From the NCBI GenBank assembly GCA_013215295.1, contig JABSOZ010000010.1, positions 62,001 to 126,000 of the forward strand: DNA of 64,000 bases, written 5' to 3'. The DNA comes from Colwellia sp. GTDB lineage: Bacteria > Pseudomonadota > Gammaproteobacteria > Enterobacterales > Alteromonadaceae. Within the stretch, counting starts at the first letter, position 1. The number at the start of each line of letters is the position of its first letter. The notes beneath the pieces were generated by a model. The model saw nothing but the letters and a program-made list of their open reading frames with translations. It was not told the origin of the DNA and did not search any database. The position numbers were made by a program, and so were the translations under genes. Positions 10,423 through 19,283 of the stretch are shown piece by piece.

Positions 10423-11949
10423 TTAAACTTCACAATAAATATTCAATGACAAATTCAACTGAGCTAAATGGGCATTTTCCTGCAGTAGTTCATCTGCAAT
10501 TAATGGATGCTGGGTCAGCCATGTTGTTGGTAAGCATAAATTAATAATATCATCTTCATCAATATTCCTAATTATAGCTGTTTGATAGTCAGGTAATGCA
10601 TCGTCTATACGTCGTCGGCATAAAATCACAGCTAATCGTAATATGACCAGTAAATAGCTCGCTTCTTTGAAACTGAGTGCGGTTTGTTTTTTAAGTAAGG
10701 TTAAATCAATATCGCCTTTATATAACAACACCAGTGCAACTAATAACTGACGATCTACTTGATCAAAGCCAGGTAAGTCGGCATGTTGTAATATATAAGC
10801 ACCGTGTCGTTGGTGTTGTTTAAACTCTAAGAGCAAACCCACTTCATGTAACTCACAAGCAGCATTGAGTAAAGCTAAACCATTTTCATTATCTAATGGC
10901 CAAGAATCTTTATAAGTGTGAAATAAACTTGTTGCTTGTTTCTTTATCCGCTTAGCGTGACGGCTATCGATATGAAATTTTTCTGTCAATGAATTAATGG
11001 TGCTTTGACGAATAGGGGGACCAATTATTTCAGGTAACATGCCATATAACAGACCTTCACGTAAAGCGCCGCTAGATAATTGTATTTTATGAATTGAAAA
11101 ACTTTCAAAAAGGGCTGTTAAAATGGCTATACCACTGGCTATTACAGGAGAACGTTCACTTGAAAGGCCATCAATATTGATTTTATTCATCGTTTTACAA
11201 TCGATTAGCTGTTGCTGAATTTTCTGTAAAAAGAGTAAATCAATGCCTGAATTTTGATGAGAAAAATTTTGAATTTCAACTAAAGCTTGCATAGTGCCTG
11301 AACCGCTCAATACTATTTGCCATCCAGTATTTTTATAACGTGCAACTAAAGGCGCGATAACGTTCTTAGCAGCATATATCGCTCGTGAGAAATTATCACG
11401 GGTTAATTTATCATCAGAAAAATAGTCGTTATTAAAAGTAACACAACCAATATCTAAACTTTCTACGTGTGAGGTAACAAATCCGTCGCCTAAAATAAGC
11501 TCTGTGCTCGCGCCACCAATATCAATAACAAAGCGCTGTTTGGCACCACAACTAGTATGTGCAACACCTAAATAAATATTTTTAGCTTCTTGTTTACCTG
11601 AGAGTAAGCTTATTTTTTTACCTAAAATTTTATTGGCTTGTGAGAGAAATTCATCACGATTAGTCGCAAGACGTAATGTTGCTGTTGCAACGATACGAAC
11701 GTTCTCTTGGGGAATATCTTGTAGGCGTTCAGCAAAAAAACTTAAGCATTCAAGCCCACGAGCAATGGCTGTTTGACTGAGTATGTTCTGTGAATTTAAA
11801 CCGGATGCTAAACGAACTTTACGTTTTACTTTGTCTACCACTTGGACACTATTTGCAAGCTGTCTGGTGATTAACATGTGAAAGCTGTTTGAGCCTAAAT
11901 CGATCACCGCATAAAGAGGTGTTGAGATCTCAGTATGGGTGATCGTCAT
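10423..11949 (-). CDS. gppA: Ppx/GppA phosphatase family protein (probable GppA)
   Basis: The family hydrolyses inorganic polyphosphate and/or pppGpp to ppGpp. The 508-aa protein has the ASKHA-fold phosphate motifs: AVIDLGSNSFHMLI (about 14-27), FVIDIGGASTELI, and the LSGSGTMQALVEI segment. A C-terminal HD-like helical domain (about 310-500) follows, as in E. coli GppA and Ppx. Sequence alone does not separate the two enzymes. The position next to rhlB, 6 bases downstream in the same direction and near trxA-rho, is the gppA position in E. coli, hence the name. Confidence 0.85.
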   Translation of the reverse strand: MTITHTEISTPLYAVIDLGSNSFHMLITRQLANSVQVVDKVKRKVRLASGLNSQNILSQTAIARGLECLSFFAERLQDIPQENVRIVATATLRLATNRDEFLSQANKILGKKISLLSGKQEAKNIYLGVAHTSCGAKQRFVIDIGGASTELILGDGFVTSHVESLDIGCVTFNNDYFSDDKLTRDNFSRAIYAAKNVIAPLVARYKNTGWQIVLSGSGTMQALVEIQNFSHQNSGIDLLFLQKIQQQLIDCKTMNKINIDGLSSERSPVIASGIAILTALFESFSIHKIQLSSGALREGLLYGMLPEIIGPPIRQSTINSLTEKFHIDSRHAKRIKKQATSLFHTYKDSWPLDNENGLALLNAACELHEVGLLLEFKQHQRHGAYILQHADLPGFDQVDRQLLVALVLLYKGDIDLTLLKKQTALSFKEASYLLVILRLAVILCRRRIDDALPDYQTAIIRNIDEDDIINLCLPTTWLTQHPLIADELLQENAHLAQLNLSLNIYCEV

Positions 11950-11955
11950 AGTATG

Positions 11956-13218
11956 CTAGTACCGACGTTGGTTGTTGCCACCGGTTCTACCGCGATTCTG
12001 TCCACCATTATTTGGCTTATGGCGACGAGGACGAGGTTTTGGTGTCGGGAAATCTGTTAATAACGCGTCTTGATCATATTTACTTACCGGTAAAGCATGC
12101 TCAATATAAGTTTCGATAGGAGGTAAGTTAAAAACATAACCTTCACAAGCAAAACTAATCGCATGCCCAGTTGCTCCAGCACGACCTGTACGGCCTATGC
12201 GATGTACATAATCTTCACAATCATCAGGTAAATCATAATTAAAAACATGACTTACGTTAGGAATATGCAAACCACGAGCTGCAACATCTGTTGCAACGAG
12301 TATGTCTAATTGACCAGCACTGAATTGCTCAAGAATTTTTAAACGTTTCTTTTGCGGAACATCGCCAGTTAATAAACCGACACGAATCTTGTCAATTTCT
12401 AAATGAGCATAAACTTTTTCACAAACATGTTTGGTGTTAGCAAAAATAATCGCTTTTTCTGGCCATTCTTCTTCAATCAATGTTTGTAATAAGCTCATTT
12501 TATCTTCGTTAGAAGGATAAAAAAGTTCTTCAGAAATACGGGTATTTGTTTTTTGTTCAGGCGCAATTTCAACACTTTCAGGTTCATTCATGTGTTCAAA
12601 AGCAAGCTCTTTAACGCGGAAAGATAAAGTAGCTGAAAATAACATACTCAAACGTTCTGTTGGCGCTGGCATACGATTAAACATATAACGGATGTCTTTA
12701 ATAAAACCTAAATCGAACATACGATCTGCTTCATCAAGCACAACAACTTCAATATTGCTTAAGTTATATACACCTTGTTTCATGTAATCAAGTAAACGAC
12801 CACAAGTACCAATAAGAATGTCAACACCCGCTTCAAGCTCTAGACGTTGGCTTTCATAACCTTCTCCGCCATAAACAACGCTTAAACGTAAACCTGTGCT
12901 TTTTGCCATTTCTTTAGCATCACGATGAATTTGTACCGCTAATTCACGTGTTGGTGCCATGATCAATGCACGAGGTTGATTATGCTTAGGATCTGGTTTT
13001 TGTAATAAGTGATGAAAGGTTGCAGCTAAAAAGGCAATTGTTTTACCTTCGCCAGTTTGTGCTTGGCCTGCAATATCAGTACCTTTCAATAGAATGGGCA
13101 AAGATTGCTCTTGAATTGCTGTACAATTCTCAAAGCCCATAGCGTCAAGACCTGCGACAACTTTTGCGTCGAGGTTAAGTTCAGAGAACTTAGTTTCAGT
13201 TAAGTGTGTTTTATTCAT
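11956..13218 (-). CDS. rhlB: ATP-dependent RNA helicase RhlB
   Basis: RhlB is the DEAD-box helicase of the RNA degradosome, unwinding structured RNA for polynucleotide phosphorylase. The product shows the Q-motif region ([13 protein letters not shown]), motif I AQTGEGKT, motif II DEAD, motif III SAT, and motif [12 protein letters not shown]. The Arg/Gly-rich tail ([10 protein letters not shown]) would bind RNA. I chose the ATG at 13218 because [11 protein letters not shown] aligns with the E. coli N-terminus; the longer frame begins with an upstream GTG at 13224. It is transcribed with gppA and is divergent from trxA. Confidence 0.96.
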   Translation of the reverse strand: MNKTHLTETKFSELNLDAKVVAGLDAMGFENCTAIQEQSLPILLKGTDIAGQAQTGEGKTIAFLAATFHHLLQKPDPKHNQPRALIMAPTRELAVQIHRDAKEMAKSTGLRLSVVYGGEGYESQRLELEAGVDILIGTCGRLLDYMKQGVYNLSNIEVVVLDEADRMFDLGFIKDIRYMFNRMPAPTERLSMLFSATLSFRVKELAFEHMNEPESVEIAPEQKTNTRISEELFYPSNEDKMSLLQTLIEEEWPEKAIIFANTKHVCEKVYAHLEIDKIRVGLLTGDVPQKKRLKILEQFSAGQLDILVATDVAARGLHIPNVSHVFNYDLPDDCEDYVHRIGRTGRAGATGHAISFACEGYVFNLPPIETYIEHALPVSKYDQDALLTDFPTPKPRPRRHKPNNGGQNRGRTGGNNQRRY

Positions 13219-13324
13219 GCGCACAGCTTAACAGGTTATATAGTTAATAAAAAACGGTATCGAGAAAATGTATTCATTAATAATAATTTAATGGCATAAA
13301 TAGCGAAGAGTTATAAGATCAAAG

Positions 13325-13353
13325 TTGGTAATTCATTATGATGCAGTTATAAT
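13325..13353 (+). promoter_or_regulatory. Sigma-70 promoter for trxA
   Basis: TTGGTA (13325-13330), a 17-bp spacer and a perfect TATAAT (13348-13353) lie 42 bases before the trxA start. Confidence 0.7.
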
Positions 13354-13395
13354 CGTCAGCAATTGGCAAAACGCCACCATTTACCGGAGATAGAA

Positions 13396-13722
13396 ATGAG
13401 CGATAGAATTGTTCAGTTAACAGATGACAGTTTCGATACTGACGTAATTACCGCCTCAGGCCTTATATTAGTTGATTTTTGGGCTGAGTGGTGTGGTCCT
13501 TGTAAAATGATTGCACCTTTATTAAATGACATTGCAGAAGAATATGCAGATCAAGTAACTGTTGGTAAATTAAATATTGACCAAAATTCAACTACTCCGC
13601 CTAAATACGGTATCCGTGGTATTCCTACGTTATTACTATTTAAAGATGGTGTAGTCGCTGATACGAAAGTTGGTGCATTATCTAAAACTCAATTGAAAGA
13701 GTTTATTGATAAAAACTTATAA
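13396..13722 (+). CDS. trxA: Thioredoxin 1
   Basis: TrxA reduces protein disulfides in the cytoplasm and supplies electrons to ribonucleotide reductase and other enzymes. The 108-aa product has the active site WCGPC (Cys33, Cys36), the buried Asp27 before it, and the cis-proline loop [10 protein letters not shown] used the ATG at 13396, preceded by CGGAGA at 5 bases spacing. An in-frame TTG at 13363 would add 11 residues not found in thioredoxins. The gene has its own promoter and terminator and lies between rhlB and rho, as in E. coli. Confidence 0.97.
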   Translation: MSDRIVQLTDDSFDTDVITASGLILVDFWAEWCGPCKMIAPLLNDIAEEYADQVTVGKLNIDQNSTTPPKYGIRGIPTLLLFKDGVVADTKVGALSKTQLKEFIDKNL

Positions 13723-13729
13723 GCTATCT

Positions 13730-13759
13730 AAAAAAGGTTCGTATATACGAACCTTTTTT
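13730..13759 (+). terminator. Rho-independent terminator after trxA
   Basis: A perfect 30-bp palindrome, with A6 before GGTTCGTA and T6 after the matching arm, begins 7 bases after the trxA stop. It can act in both directions. Confidence 0.92.
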
Positions 13760-13937
13760 GTATCTTAGTATAATATTTGACCGATAAAGCAGTAGATCAA
13801 AGTTTGATCCTTTACCTTGGTAAATTTTAGTGCTAAGTTTAGCTTTCTGATGAAGAACATTTCAAAAACCAAACTCCAATGTCAATTATGCCAACAGGCA
13901 AATCACTTCAACATAAAATAGTTTAAGAACCCCCCCT
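13760..13937 (+). promoter_or_regulatory. rho leader: rut-like C-rich, G-poor region with a possible short leader ORF
   Basis: The leader contains a TATAAT-like -10 (13769-13774) without a clear -35 and a small palindrome GATCAAA-G-TTTGATC (13795-13809). A C-rich, G-poor stretch follows (13861-13920: 15 C and 4 G in 60 bases), then seven consecutive C residues directly before the rho start. There is no Shine-Dalgarno sequence. An ATG at 13850 opens 23 codons ending at 13921, in a position comparable to the E. coli rhoL leader peptide but without a ribosome-binding site. Rho is known to autoregulate by terminating in its own leader; the base composition here fits that, as inference. Confidence 0.45.
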
Positions 13938-15197
13938 ATGAATCTGATCGAACTTAAAGAAAAACCTATAAGCGAACTTGTGTCACTTGCCGCGTCTATG
14001 AAGCTAGATAACTTAGGCAGAAATCGTAAACAAGACATTATTTTTGCAATATTAAATGCCCATGCAGAAGGTGATAATGACATTTTTGGTGGCGGTGTTT
14101 TAGAAATTTTACAAGATGGCTTTGGTTTCTTACGTTCTTCTGATTCTTCATACTTAGCAGGACCCGATGATATTTATGTATCACCGAGTCAAATTCGTCG
14201 TTTTAGTATGCGTACTGGCGATACTATTCATGGAAAAATTCGTCCACCTAAAAAAGGTGAGCGTTACTTTGCATTATTAAAAGTCGCTGAAGTAAATTTT
14301 GACAAGCCTGAAAATGTTCGCAATAAAATATTATTTGAAAACTTAACACCAATTCATCCCGATGAACGTTTAATCATGGAACGTGGTAATGGTTCAACTG
14401 AAGATATTACTGCACGTGTTTTAGATTTAGCTTCTCCGATTGGTAAAGGGCAACGTGGTTTAATTGTTGCGCCGCCTAAAGCAGGTAAAACATTACTCCT
14501 ACAAAACATTGCGCAAAGTATTGCTCATAATCACCCTGAAGCCGAGTTGATGGTTTTACTCATCGATGAACGTCCGGAAGAAGTTACTGAGATGCAACGC
14601 TTGGTAAAAGGTGAAGTTATTGCTTCGACATTTGATGAACCCGCCAATCGTCATGTTCAAGTTGCCGAAATGGTCATCGAAAAAGCAAAACGTTTAGTTG
14701 AACATAAAAAAGATGTGGTTATTTTATTAGATTCAATCACACGTTTAGCACGTGCTTATAATACGGTTATTCCATCATCAGGTAAGATCCTTACCGGTGG
14801 TGTTGATGCTAATGCGCTACATCGTCCAAAACGCTTTTTTGGTGCTGCACGTAATATCGAACATGGCGGTAGTTTAACCATTATCGCTACCGCTTTAGTA
14901 GAGACGGGTTCAAAAATGGACGAAGTTATTTACGAAGAATTTAAAGGTACCGGTAACATGGAATTACACCTTTCTCGTAAAGTGTCTGAAAAACGTGTTT
15001 TCCCTGCAATCAATATCAACCGTAGTGGTACACGTCGCGAAGAACTTATCACTAAACCAGCTGAGCTACAGAAAATGTGGATTTTGCGTAAAATCGTTCA
15101 TGAAATGGATGAAGTTGGTGCCATTGAGTTCCTTATTGATAAATTAGCGATGACTAAAACCAATAACGAATTTTTTGATTCAATGAAACGTAAATAG
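13938..15197 (+). CDS. rho: Transcription termination factor Rho
   Basis: Rho is a hexameric RNA-dependent ATPase that ends transcription at C-rich rut sites. The 419-aa product matches E. coli Rho in length and layout: an N-terminal helix bundle ([18 protein letters not shown]), a cold-shock-like RNA-binding domain (GFGFLRSS, about 50-125), the P-loop APPKAGKT (about 178-185), Walker [17 protein letters not shown], the Q-loop region, and the R-loop segment [17 protein letters not shown]. The start has an unusual C7 run in place of a Shine-Dalgarno sequence. Confidence 0.98.
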   Translation: MNLIELKEKPISELVSLAASMKLDNLGRNRKQDIIFAILNAHAEGDNDIFGGGVLEILQDGFGFLRSSDSSYLAGPDDIYVSPSQIRRFSMRTGDTIHGKIRPPKKGERYFALLKVAEVNFDKPENVRNKILFENLTPIHPDERLIMERGNGSTEDITARVLDLASPIGKGQRGLIVAPPKAGKTLLLQNIAQSIAHNHPEAELMVLLIDERPEEVTEMQRLVKGEVIASTFDEPANRHVQVAEMVIEKAKRLVEHKKDVVILLDSITRLARAYNTVIPSSGKILTGGVDANALHRPKRFFGAARNIEHGGSLTIIATALVETGSKMDEVIYEEFKGTGNMELHLSRKVSEKRVFPAININRSGTRREELITKPAELQKMWILRKIVHEMDEVGAIEFLIDKLAMTKTNNEFFDSMKRK

Positions 15198-15254
15198 TTT
15201 ATTGGTCGCTCATTCACAGCCATGTGATTGCGACATACTGTACATCCTGTACAT

Positions 15255-15289
15255 AACGCCAGCGTTAGCAATAACGTCTGGCGTTTTTG
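15255..15289 (+). terminator. Rho-independent terminator after rho
   Basis: A GC-rich hairpin (AACGCCAGCGTTA / TAACGTCTGGCGTT, one bulged T) is followed by a run of T residues, 57 bases after the rho stop. Confidence 0.88.
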
Positions 15290-15323
15290 TTTAGAAAACT
15301 AAGCTAATAAGTGATTAACATTT

Positions 15324-16826
15324 ATGAAATATAGTGACTTAAGAGACTTTATAAAACAGTTAGAAAAAATAGGCCAGCTCAAACGTATTTCTCAACCTAT
15401 TTCTACTGACTTAACCATGACTGAAATCAGCGATCGTACGCTACGCGCTGAAGGTCCTGCACTGTTATTTGAAAATCCAACCGATAAAAACGGCGTGCCA
15501 CACGGAATGCCGGTTTTAACCAACTTATTTGGTACACCTGATCGTGTAGCTCTCGCTATGGGACAAAAAGATGTTCATGCCTTGCGTGATGTCGGTAAAT
15601 TATTGGCGATGTTGAAAGAGCCAGAACCGCCAAAAGGTTTTCGTGACGCGTTAAGTAAAATACCTGTTTATAAACAAGTATTAAATATGCCAGTCAAGGT
15701 CATTAAAAAACCTTTGTGCCAGCAAGAAGTTATTTCAGGTGAAGATGTCGATTTAACGAAATTACCCATTCAAAAGTGTTGGCCAGGCGATATTGCGCCA
15801 TTAATCACTTGGGGGTTAACGGTAACTCGCGGCCCTCATAAAGAACGTCAAAATTTAGGTATTTATAGGCAACAATTAATCGGTAAAAATAAAATTATTA
15901 TGCGTTGGTTATCACATCGTGGTGGTGCACTAGATTTTCAAGAGTTCAAACAAACAAATCCAGGTGAAAAATATCCTGTGTCTGTCGCTTTAGGCGCTGA
16001 TCCTGCGACTATTTTAGGTGCAGTAACACCGGTTCCTGATTCGTTATCAGAATATGCTTTTGCCGGTTTATTACGTGGTGCGAAAACGGAAGTCGCAAAA
16101 TGTATTAGCAACGATTTAGAAGTTCCTGCGACAGCAGAAATTATTCTTGAAGGTTACTTAGATCCAAATGAAGTCGCTCCCGAAGGGCCATATGGTGATC
16201 ATACGGGTTATTATAATGAAGTAGATAGTTTCCCTGTGATGACAGTGACCCATATAACGCACCGTAAAGACCCTATTTATCACAGTACATATACCGGCCG
16301 TCCGCCCGATGAGCCTGCAATTTTAGGTGTGGCATTAAATGAAGTTTTTATACCAATTTTGCAGAAACAATTTCCTGAGATTCAAGATTTTTATTTGCCA
16401 CCAGAAGGTTGTTCGTATCGTTTAGCCATTGTAACAATTAAAAAACAATATGCCGGACATGCAAAAACAGTAATGATGGGAGTTTGGTCGTTTTTACGCC
16501 AGTTCATGTATACTAAGTTCGTTATTGTTTGTGATGATGATATTAATGCGCGTGATTGGAAAGACGTGATTTGGGCAATGACCACACGAATGGATCCAAG
16601 CCGTGACACGGTATTAATTGAAAATACGCCAATAGACTATTTAGATTTTGCTTCTCCTGTTTCAGGTTTAGGCTCAAAAATGGGCTTAGATGCAACCAAT
16701 AAATGGCCGGGTGAAACAAATCGCGAATGGGGTGAACCTATTGTGATGACGGAAGAAGTTAAAACGGATGTTGATAATATTTGGGATGAACTCAATATTT
16801 TTCCTGCATCTGATGAGAACAAATAA
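15324..16826 (+). CDS. ubiD: 4-hydroxy-3-polyprenylbenzoate decarboxylase UbiD
   Basis: UbiD removes the carboxyl group from the polyprenylated ring in ubiquinone synthesis, using prenylated FMN made by UbiX. The 500-aa product is full length. It has the N-terminal [17 protein letters not shown], the central [18 protein letters not shown], the [10 protein letters not shown] strand, the [14 protein letters not shown] segment that carries catalytic acidic residues, and a C-terminal [18 protein letters not shown]. It is followed by fre 47 bases downstream, the same pairing as in E. coli. Confidence 0.97.
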   Translation: MKYSDLRDFIKQLEKIGQLKRISQPISTDLTMTEISDRTLRAEGPALLFENPTDKNGVPHGMPVLTNLFGTPDRVALAMGQKDVHALRDVGKLLAMLKEPEPPKGFRDALSKIPVYKQVLNMPVKVIKKPLCQQEVISGEDVDLTKLPIQKCWPGDIAPLITWGLTVTRGPHKERQNLGIYRQQLIGKNKIIMRWLSHRGGALDFQEFKQTNPGEKYPVSVALGADPATILGAVTPVPDSLSEYAFAGLLRGAKTEVAKCISNDLEVPATAEIILEGYLDPNEVAPEGPYGDHTGYYNEVDSFPVMTVTHITHRKDPIYHSTYTGRPPDEPAILGVALNEVFIPILQKQFPEIQDFYLPPEGCSYRLAIVTIKKQYAGHAKTVMMGVWSFLRQFMYTKFVIVCDDDINARDWKDVIWAMTTRMDPSRDTVLIENTPIDYLDFASPVSGLGSKMGLDATNKWPGETNREWGEPIVMTEEVKTDVDNIWDELNIFPASDENK

Positions 16827-16873
16827 GTAACCTTAATATAATTAAGGGTCTGAATAATGAAAGGTTTAAAGAA

Positions 16874-17569
16874 ATGAATAAAATTGAATGTCAGGTAGAA
16901 TCACTAACATCACTGACAGAGTTTGTTTATAAAGTGCTATTAAAGCCAAGTAAGCAAATTGATTTTCAAGCGGGTCAATACTTAAATTTTGTCATGAGTG
17001 ATGACGACAAGCGACCATTTTCAATAGCTAGTGCACCAAGTGCTGAATTGATTGAATTGCAAATAGGTGCATTTGGTGCAGATAGTTACCCAATGCAAGT
17101 TATCGAACACATAAAAGCTAACGGTACAGTGACAATTGAAATGCCATTAGGTGATGCTCAGTTGCGCACGGAAAGTGAAAGACCTTTATTGCTTTTAGCC
17201 GGTGGCACAGGGTTTTCTTATATCAAATCGATGTACGAATTTTTAGCTTCACAGCAATCATCACGTAAAGTTGTTGTTTACTGGGGATTACGTGAGTTAA
17301 GCGCTTGTTATGAATTAGAAAAAACTACTAAAATAATTAACAGTCTAGAAAATGGTGAGTTTCATGCGGTAGTCGAAACACCACATGATGACTGGCAAGG
17401 TCAAACAGGCATGGTACATAAAGCAGTTATGAAAGATATTAAAAATCTTGGAGATTACGATATTTATCTCGCCGGACGTTTTGATATGGTTGGTGCTGTA
17501 CGAACAGACTTTTTAGCACAAGGTGCATTAGTAGAACATATGTTTGCTGACGCCTTTGCATATATATAA
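16874..17569 (+). CDS. fre: NAD(P)H-flavin reductase
   Basis: Fre transfers electrons from NAD(P)H to free flavins, which in turn reduce iron and other acceptors. The 231-aa protein has the ferredoxin-reductase fold: an N-terminal FAD/flavin barrel with RPFSIAS (about 51-57), and a nucleotide-binding half with LLLLAGGTGFSYIKSM and, near the end, DIYLAGRFDMV. Length and order match E. coli Fre (233 aa). The stop codon is directly joined to the left end of an inverted-repeat element, so the gene's original 3' flank has been replaced. Confidence 0.95.
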   Translation: MNKIECQVESLTSLTEFVYKVLLKPSKQIDFQAGQYLNFVMSDDDKRPFSIASAPSAELIELQIGAFGADSYPMQVIEHIKANGTVTIEMPLGDAQLRTESERPLLLLAGGTGFSYIKSMYEFLASQQSSRKVVVYWGLRELSACYELEKTTKIINSLENGEFHAVVETPHDDWQGQTGMVHKAVMKDIKNLGDYDIYLAGRFDMVGAVRTDFLAQGALVEHMFADAFAYI

Positions 17570-17778
17570 TACCAAGTTGATTAATTATCTGCTCATTTTT
17601 AATGGTTAAAATGAAAAACTACAGCGTTATAAAATTTATAAGTACGTAAGTATGGATACTGCAGGTAGAGCGACGCAGGATGCCAAAGCCGAGAATAACT
17701 ACTTACTAAATTGTATGCCTTGTATTTATCCATTTTCCCTCATGAAAAAGTAGATCGCCTAATTAATCAAATTGGCAT
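17570..17778. mobile_element. MITE-like inverted-repeat element, copy 1 (downstream of fre)
   Basis: About 209 bp without a coding frame. Imperfect terminal inverted repeats of about 45 bp can be aligned: the left end begins TACCAAGTTGATTAATTA, and the reverse complement of the right end begins TGCCAATTTGATTAATTA. The inner arms share TTTTT and AAAATG blocks. Its reverse complement aligns over about 80 bases with the element at 25474 (shared blocks GATCTA, GGAAAA, AATACAA-GCAT, TAGTT-TTCTC), so the two are one family. It starts at the base after the fre stop codon. No transposase is present, so movement would depend on an enzyme elsewhere. Confidence 0.7.
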
Positions 17779-17800
17779 AGTGTAAAATTAATAGATCGAA

Positions 17801-17825
17801 AAAAGCCATCTTACTGATGGCTTTT
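17801..17825 (+). terminator. Rho-independent terminator between fre and arfA
   Basis: A perfect 10-bp stem AAAAGCCATC / GATGGCTTTT with a 5-base loop (TTACT) lies just before the arfA ribosome-binding site. It ends the fre transcript, or acts as a leader hairpin for arfA. Confidence 0.8.
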
Positions 17826-17845
17826 GTTATTAAAGAGGAAATATG

Positions 17846-18049
17846 ATGAGTAAAAATAAAAAGGCTCAATTATTTGAAAATACGATGACGACCGATTTAG
17901 GTCGAGGGAAAATTAAAGACAACTTTTTTGCGGCGTTAGTCACATCTAAAGTTTATAAGTTACAAGTTGTTAAGGCTAAAAAAGGAAAAGGATCATTTAA
18001 GCGTAACAACAAGCATCAAGGTAAAGAACCTTATTTAATAGCTGCTTAA
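17846..18049 (+). CDS. arfA: Alternative ribosome-rescue factor ArfA
   Basis: ArfA binds ribosomes stalled at the end of an mRNA without a stop codon and recruits release factor RF2; it backs up trans-translation. The 67-aa product has the family core RGKIKDNFFAALVTSKVYK followed by KAKKGKGSFKRNNKH, which matches the conserved KGxIKDN...KKGKGSYxRKxKH pattern of E. coli ArfA. The N-terminus is about 15 residues longer than in E. coli. Two consecutive ATGs occur (17843 and 17846); AGAGGA is 3 and 6 bases away respectively, favouring the second. A terminator hairpin starts within the last codons, which is the regulatory arrangement known for arfA. Confidence 0.88.
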   Translation: MSKNKKAQLFENTMTTDLGRGKIKDNFFAALVTSKVYKLQVVKAKKGKGSFKRNNKHQGKEPYLIAA

Positions 18050-18080
18050 CTCTGTAAAGCAATTATTAAATAGGGTTTTT
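18027..18080 (+). terminator. Terminator hairpin overlapping the arfA 3' end
   Basis: A 14-bp stem (AACCTTATTTAATA / TATTAAATAGGGTT, one G-U pair) starts 7 codons before the end of arfA, holds the stop codon in its loop and is followed by T residues. In E. coli, arfA mRNA is cut or terminated within such a stem so that it lacks a stop codon. Confidence 0.8.
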
Positions 18081-18153
18081 CTGATGATTTTTTTTAGAAT
18101 TGGTACGAATAAATATTTTAAAAGAGATGAACAATTTATCGTCCATAAGTTTT

Positions 18154-18582
18154 CTATTTCTCTGTCATCTTATTAATGTTTTGAGTATCAATATAAAAAC
18201 CGCAGCTTGCCAGCCAAGTTGTTGCCGCTTCGTTATTGGTAAATACCTGCCGTTCATAAAATGCATCCGTATGGGGTATTAATCGTTCTAGCTGCATTTC
18301 TTTGACGGCATTAGGTGTGTATATATGGCAATCTTTAATACAGCCATTAATCTTAAACCATTCACAATGCTCTGCAATATGTTTGTCTATTTCGGGAACC
18401 CCTAATTCCCAGTCTTCAAATGAAGAAATAATAGCCCATTTTTTTCCTTTTAAAGGGGTTGCTTTAGTTTGGAATTCTGTAACATAAGCAATAATGGCTT
18501 CTTCGTTCCAGCAGCCAGAAAACCACTGAACAATAACATCTCCATAAACTTCAATTCTCCAATCACCATGAATATCAAACAT
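18154..18582 (-). CDS. Conserved hypothetical protein, possible SpoIIAA/STAS-like fold
   Basis: The family is not firmly recognised. The 142-aa protein is soluble, with no signal or membrane segment. It begins GDWRIEVYGDVIVQWFSG; an acidic helix (NEEAIIAYVTEF), a strand with KKWAIISSFEDWELG, a second helix, and QVFTNNEAATTWLASCGF at the C-terminus follow. This alternation of strands and helices, and the 'effort-squared' start, resemble SpoIIAA-like STAS proteins, but no key residue proves it. A good AGAGG ribosome-binding site precedes the ATG. It lies 62 bases downstream of the GNAT-like gene on the same strand. Confidence 0.65.
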   Translation of the reverse strand: MFDIHGDWRIEVYGDVIVQWFSGCWNEEAIIAYVTEFQTKATPLKGKKWAIISSFEDWELGVPEIDKHIAEHCEWFKINGCIKDCHIYTPNAVKEMQLERLIPHTDAFYERQVFTNNEAATTWLASCGFYIDTQNINKMTEK

Positions 18583-18644
18583 AACAGACCTCTTTTATGT
18601 TTTTAATGTTAAAATTTCAACCTTGTTCACAACCCAAAAACAGT

Positions 18645-19283
18645 TTAATTGCTTTCTTTTAAGATACTTTGTGGGCTCGCGACAAGTATTTGATAAGGTA
18701 AAGGTTCTTCAAGTAAACTTTCGTCAACTTTAAATTCAATAAAACCGCTATTTGAAAAAAAGTTAGTCAGATCATCTGCCGATACTTTTAAGTTTTGCAA
18801 ATCAGCGGCTTGATAGTAGGCTTTAATCGTTTCATCTTCACATTCATCGGCATCTAAAAAACTATGCATAGGCATGCTTAATACCGTAATAGACTGTACC
18901 TTTTCATGATGCTTAACAATCTCTTTAAGTAGATATTGGCCGACAGCTTGTTTACGGTATTCAGGAAGAACACTGATGGCTTCAAGTAATATATGTGTTT
19001 TAGCTTTTTTGGTATCAGGGGTAATATTTAATGCTTCACACAAATCTTTTGTTAGGTTTTGGCCCTTAAAGTAAAGATTAAGTGGAATTTCCCAGTCAGT
19101 CTCTTCATTAGACAATAAAGTATATGAACCCATAGCATCACGATGTTTATTAAGGGTGACTAGCTCAATTTCGGCTTTAGCAATAATCTCGCCTTTGTCG
19201 TTTTTTACATTAATTTCTTGGCAAATTTGCCAATCAAATGCACCTGCAATCTCAGGTTTTTTAAAGTCGACTGTTAAATTCAT
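18645..19283 (-). CDS. GNAT-like N-acetyltransferase family protein
   Basis: A 212-aa soluble protein. The central segment ISVLPEYRKQAVGQYLLKEIVKHH has the layout of GNAT motif A (strand, then R/Q-x-x-G-x-G/A, then helix), which binds the pyrophosphate of acetyl-CoA, here RKQAVG. The substrate is unknown. Its ATG overlaps the hemY stop codon by one base (TAATG), so it is translationally coupled to the haem operon. That coupling does not prove a haem-related role. Confidence in the gene is high; confidence in GNAT is moderate. Confidence 0.75.
   Translation of the reverse strand: MNLTVDFKKPEIAGAFDWQICQEINVKNDKGEIIAKAEIELVTLNKHRDAMGSYTLLSNEETDWEIPLNLYFKGQNLTKDLCEALNITPDTKKAKTHILLEAISVLPEYRKQAVGQYLLKEIVKHHEKVQSITVLSMPMHSFLDADECEDETIKAYYQAADLQNLKVSADDLTNFFSNSGFIEFKVDESLLEEPLPYQILVASPQSILKESN

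Noticed and set aside
13363-13395. Longer trxA start at a TTG
   Set aside because: It adds 11 residues not present in thioredoxins; the ATG at 13396 has a proper ribosome-binding site.
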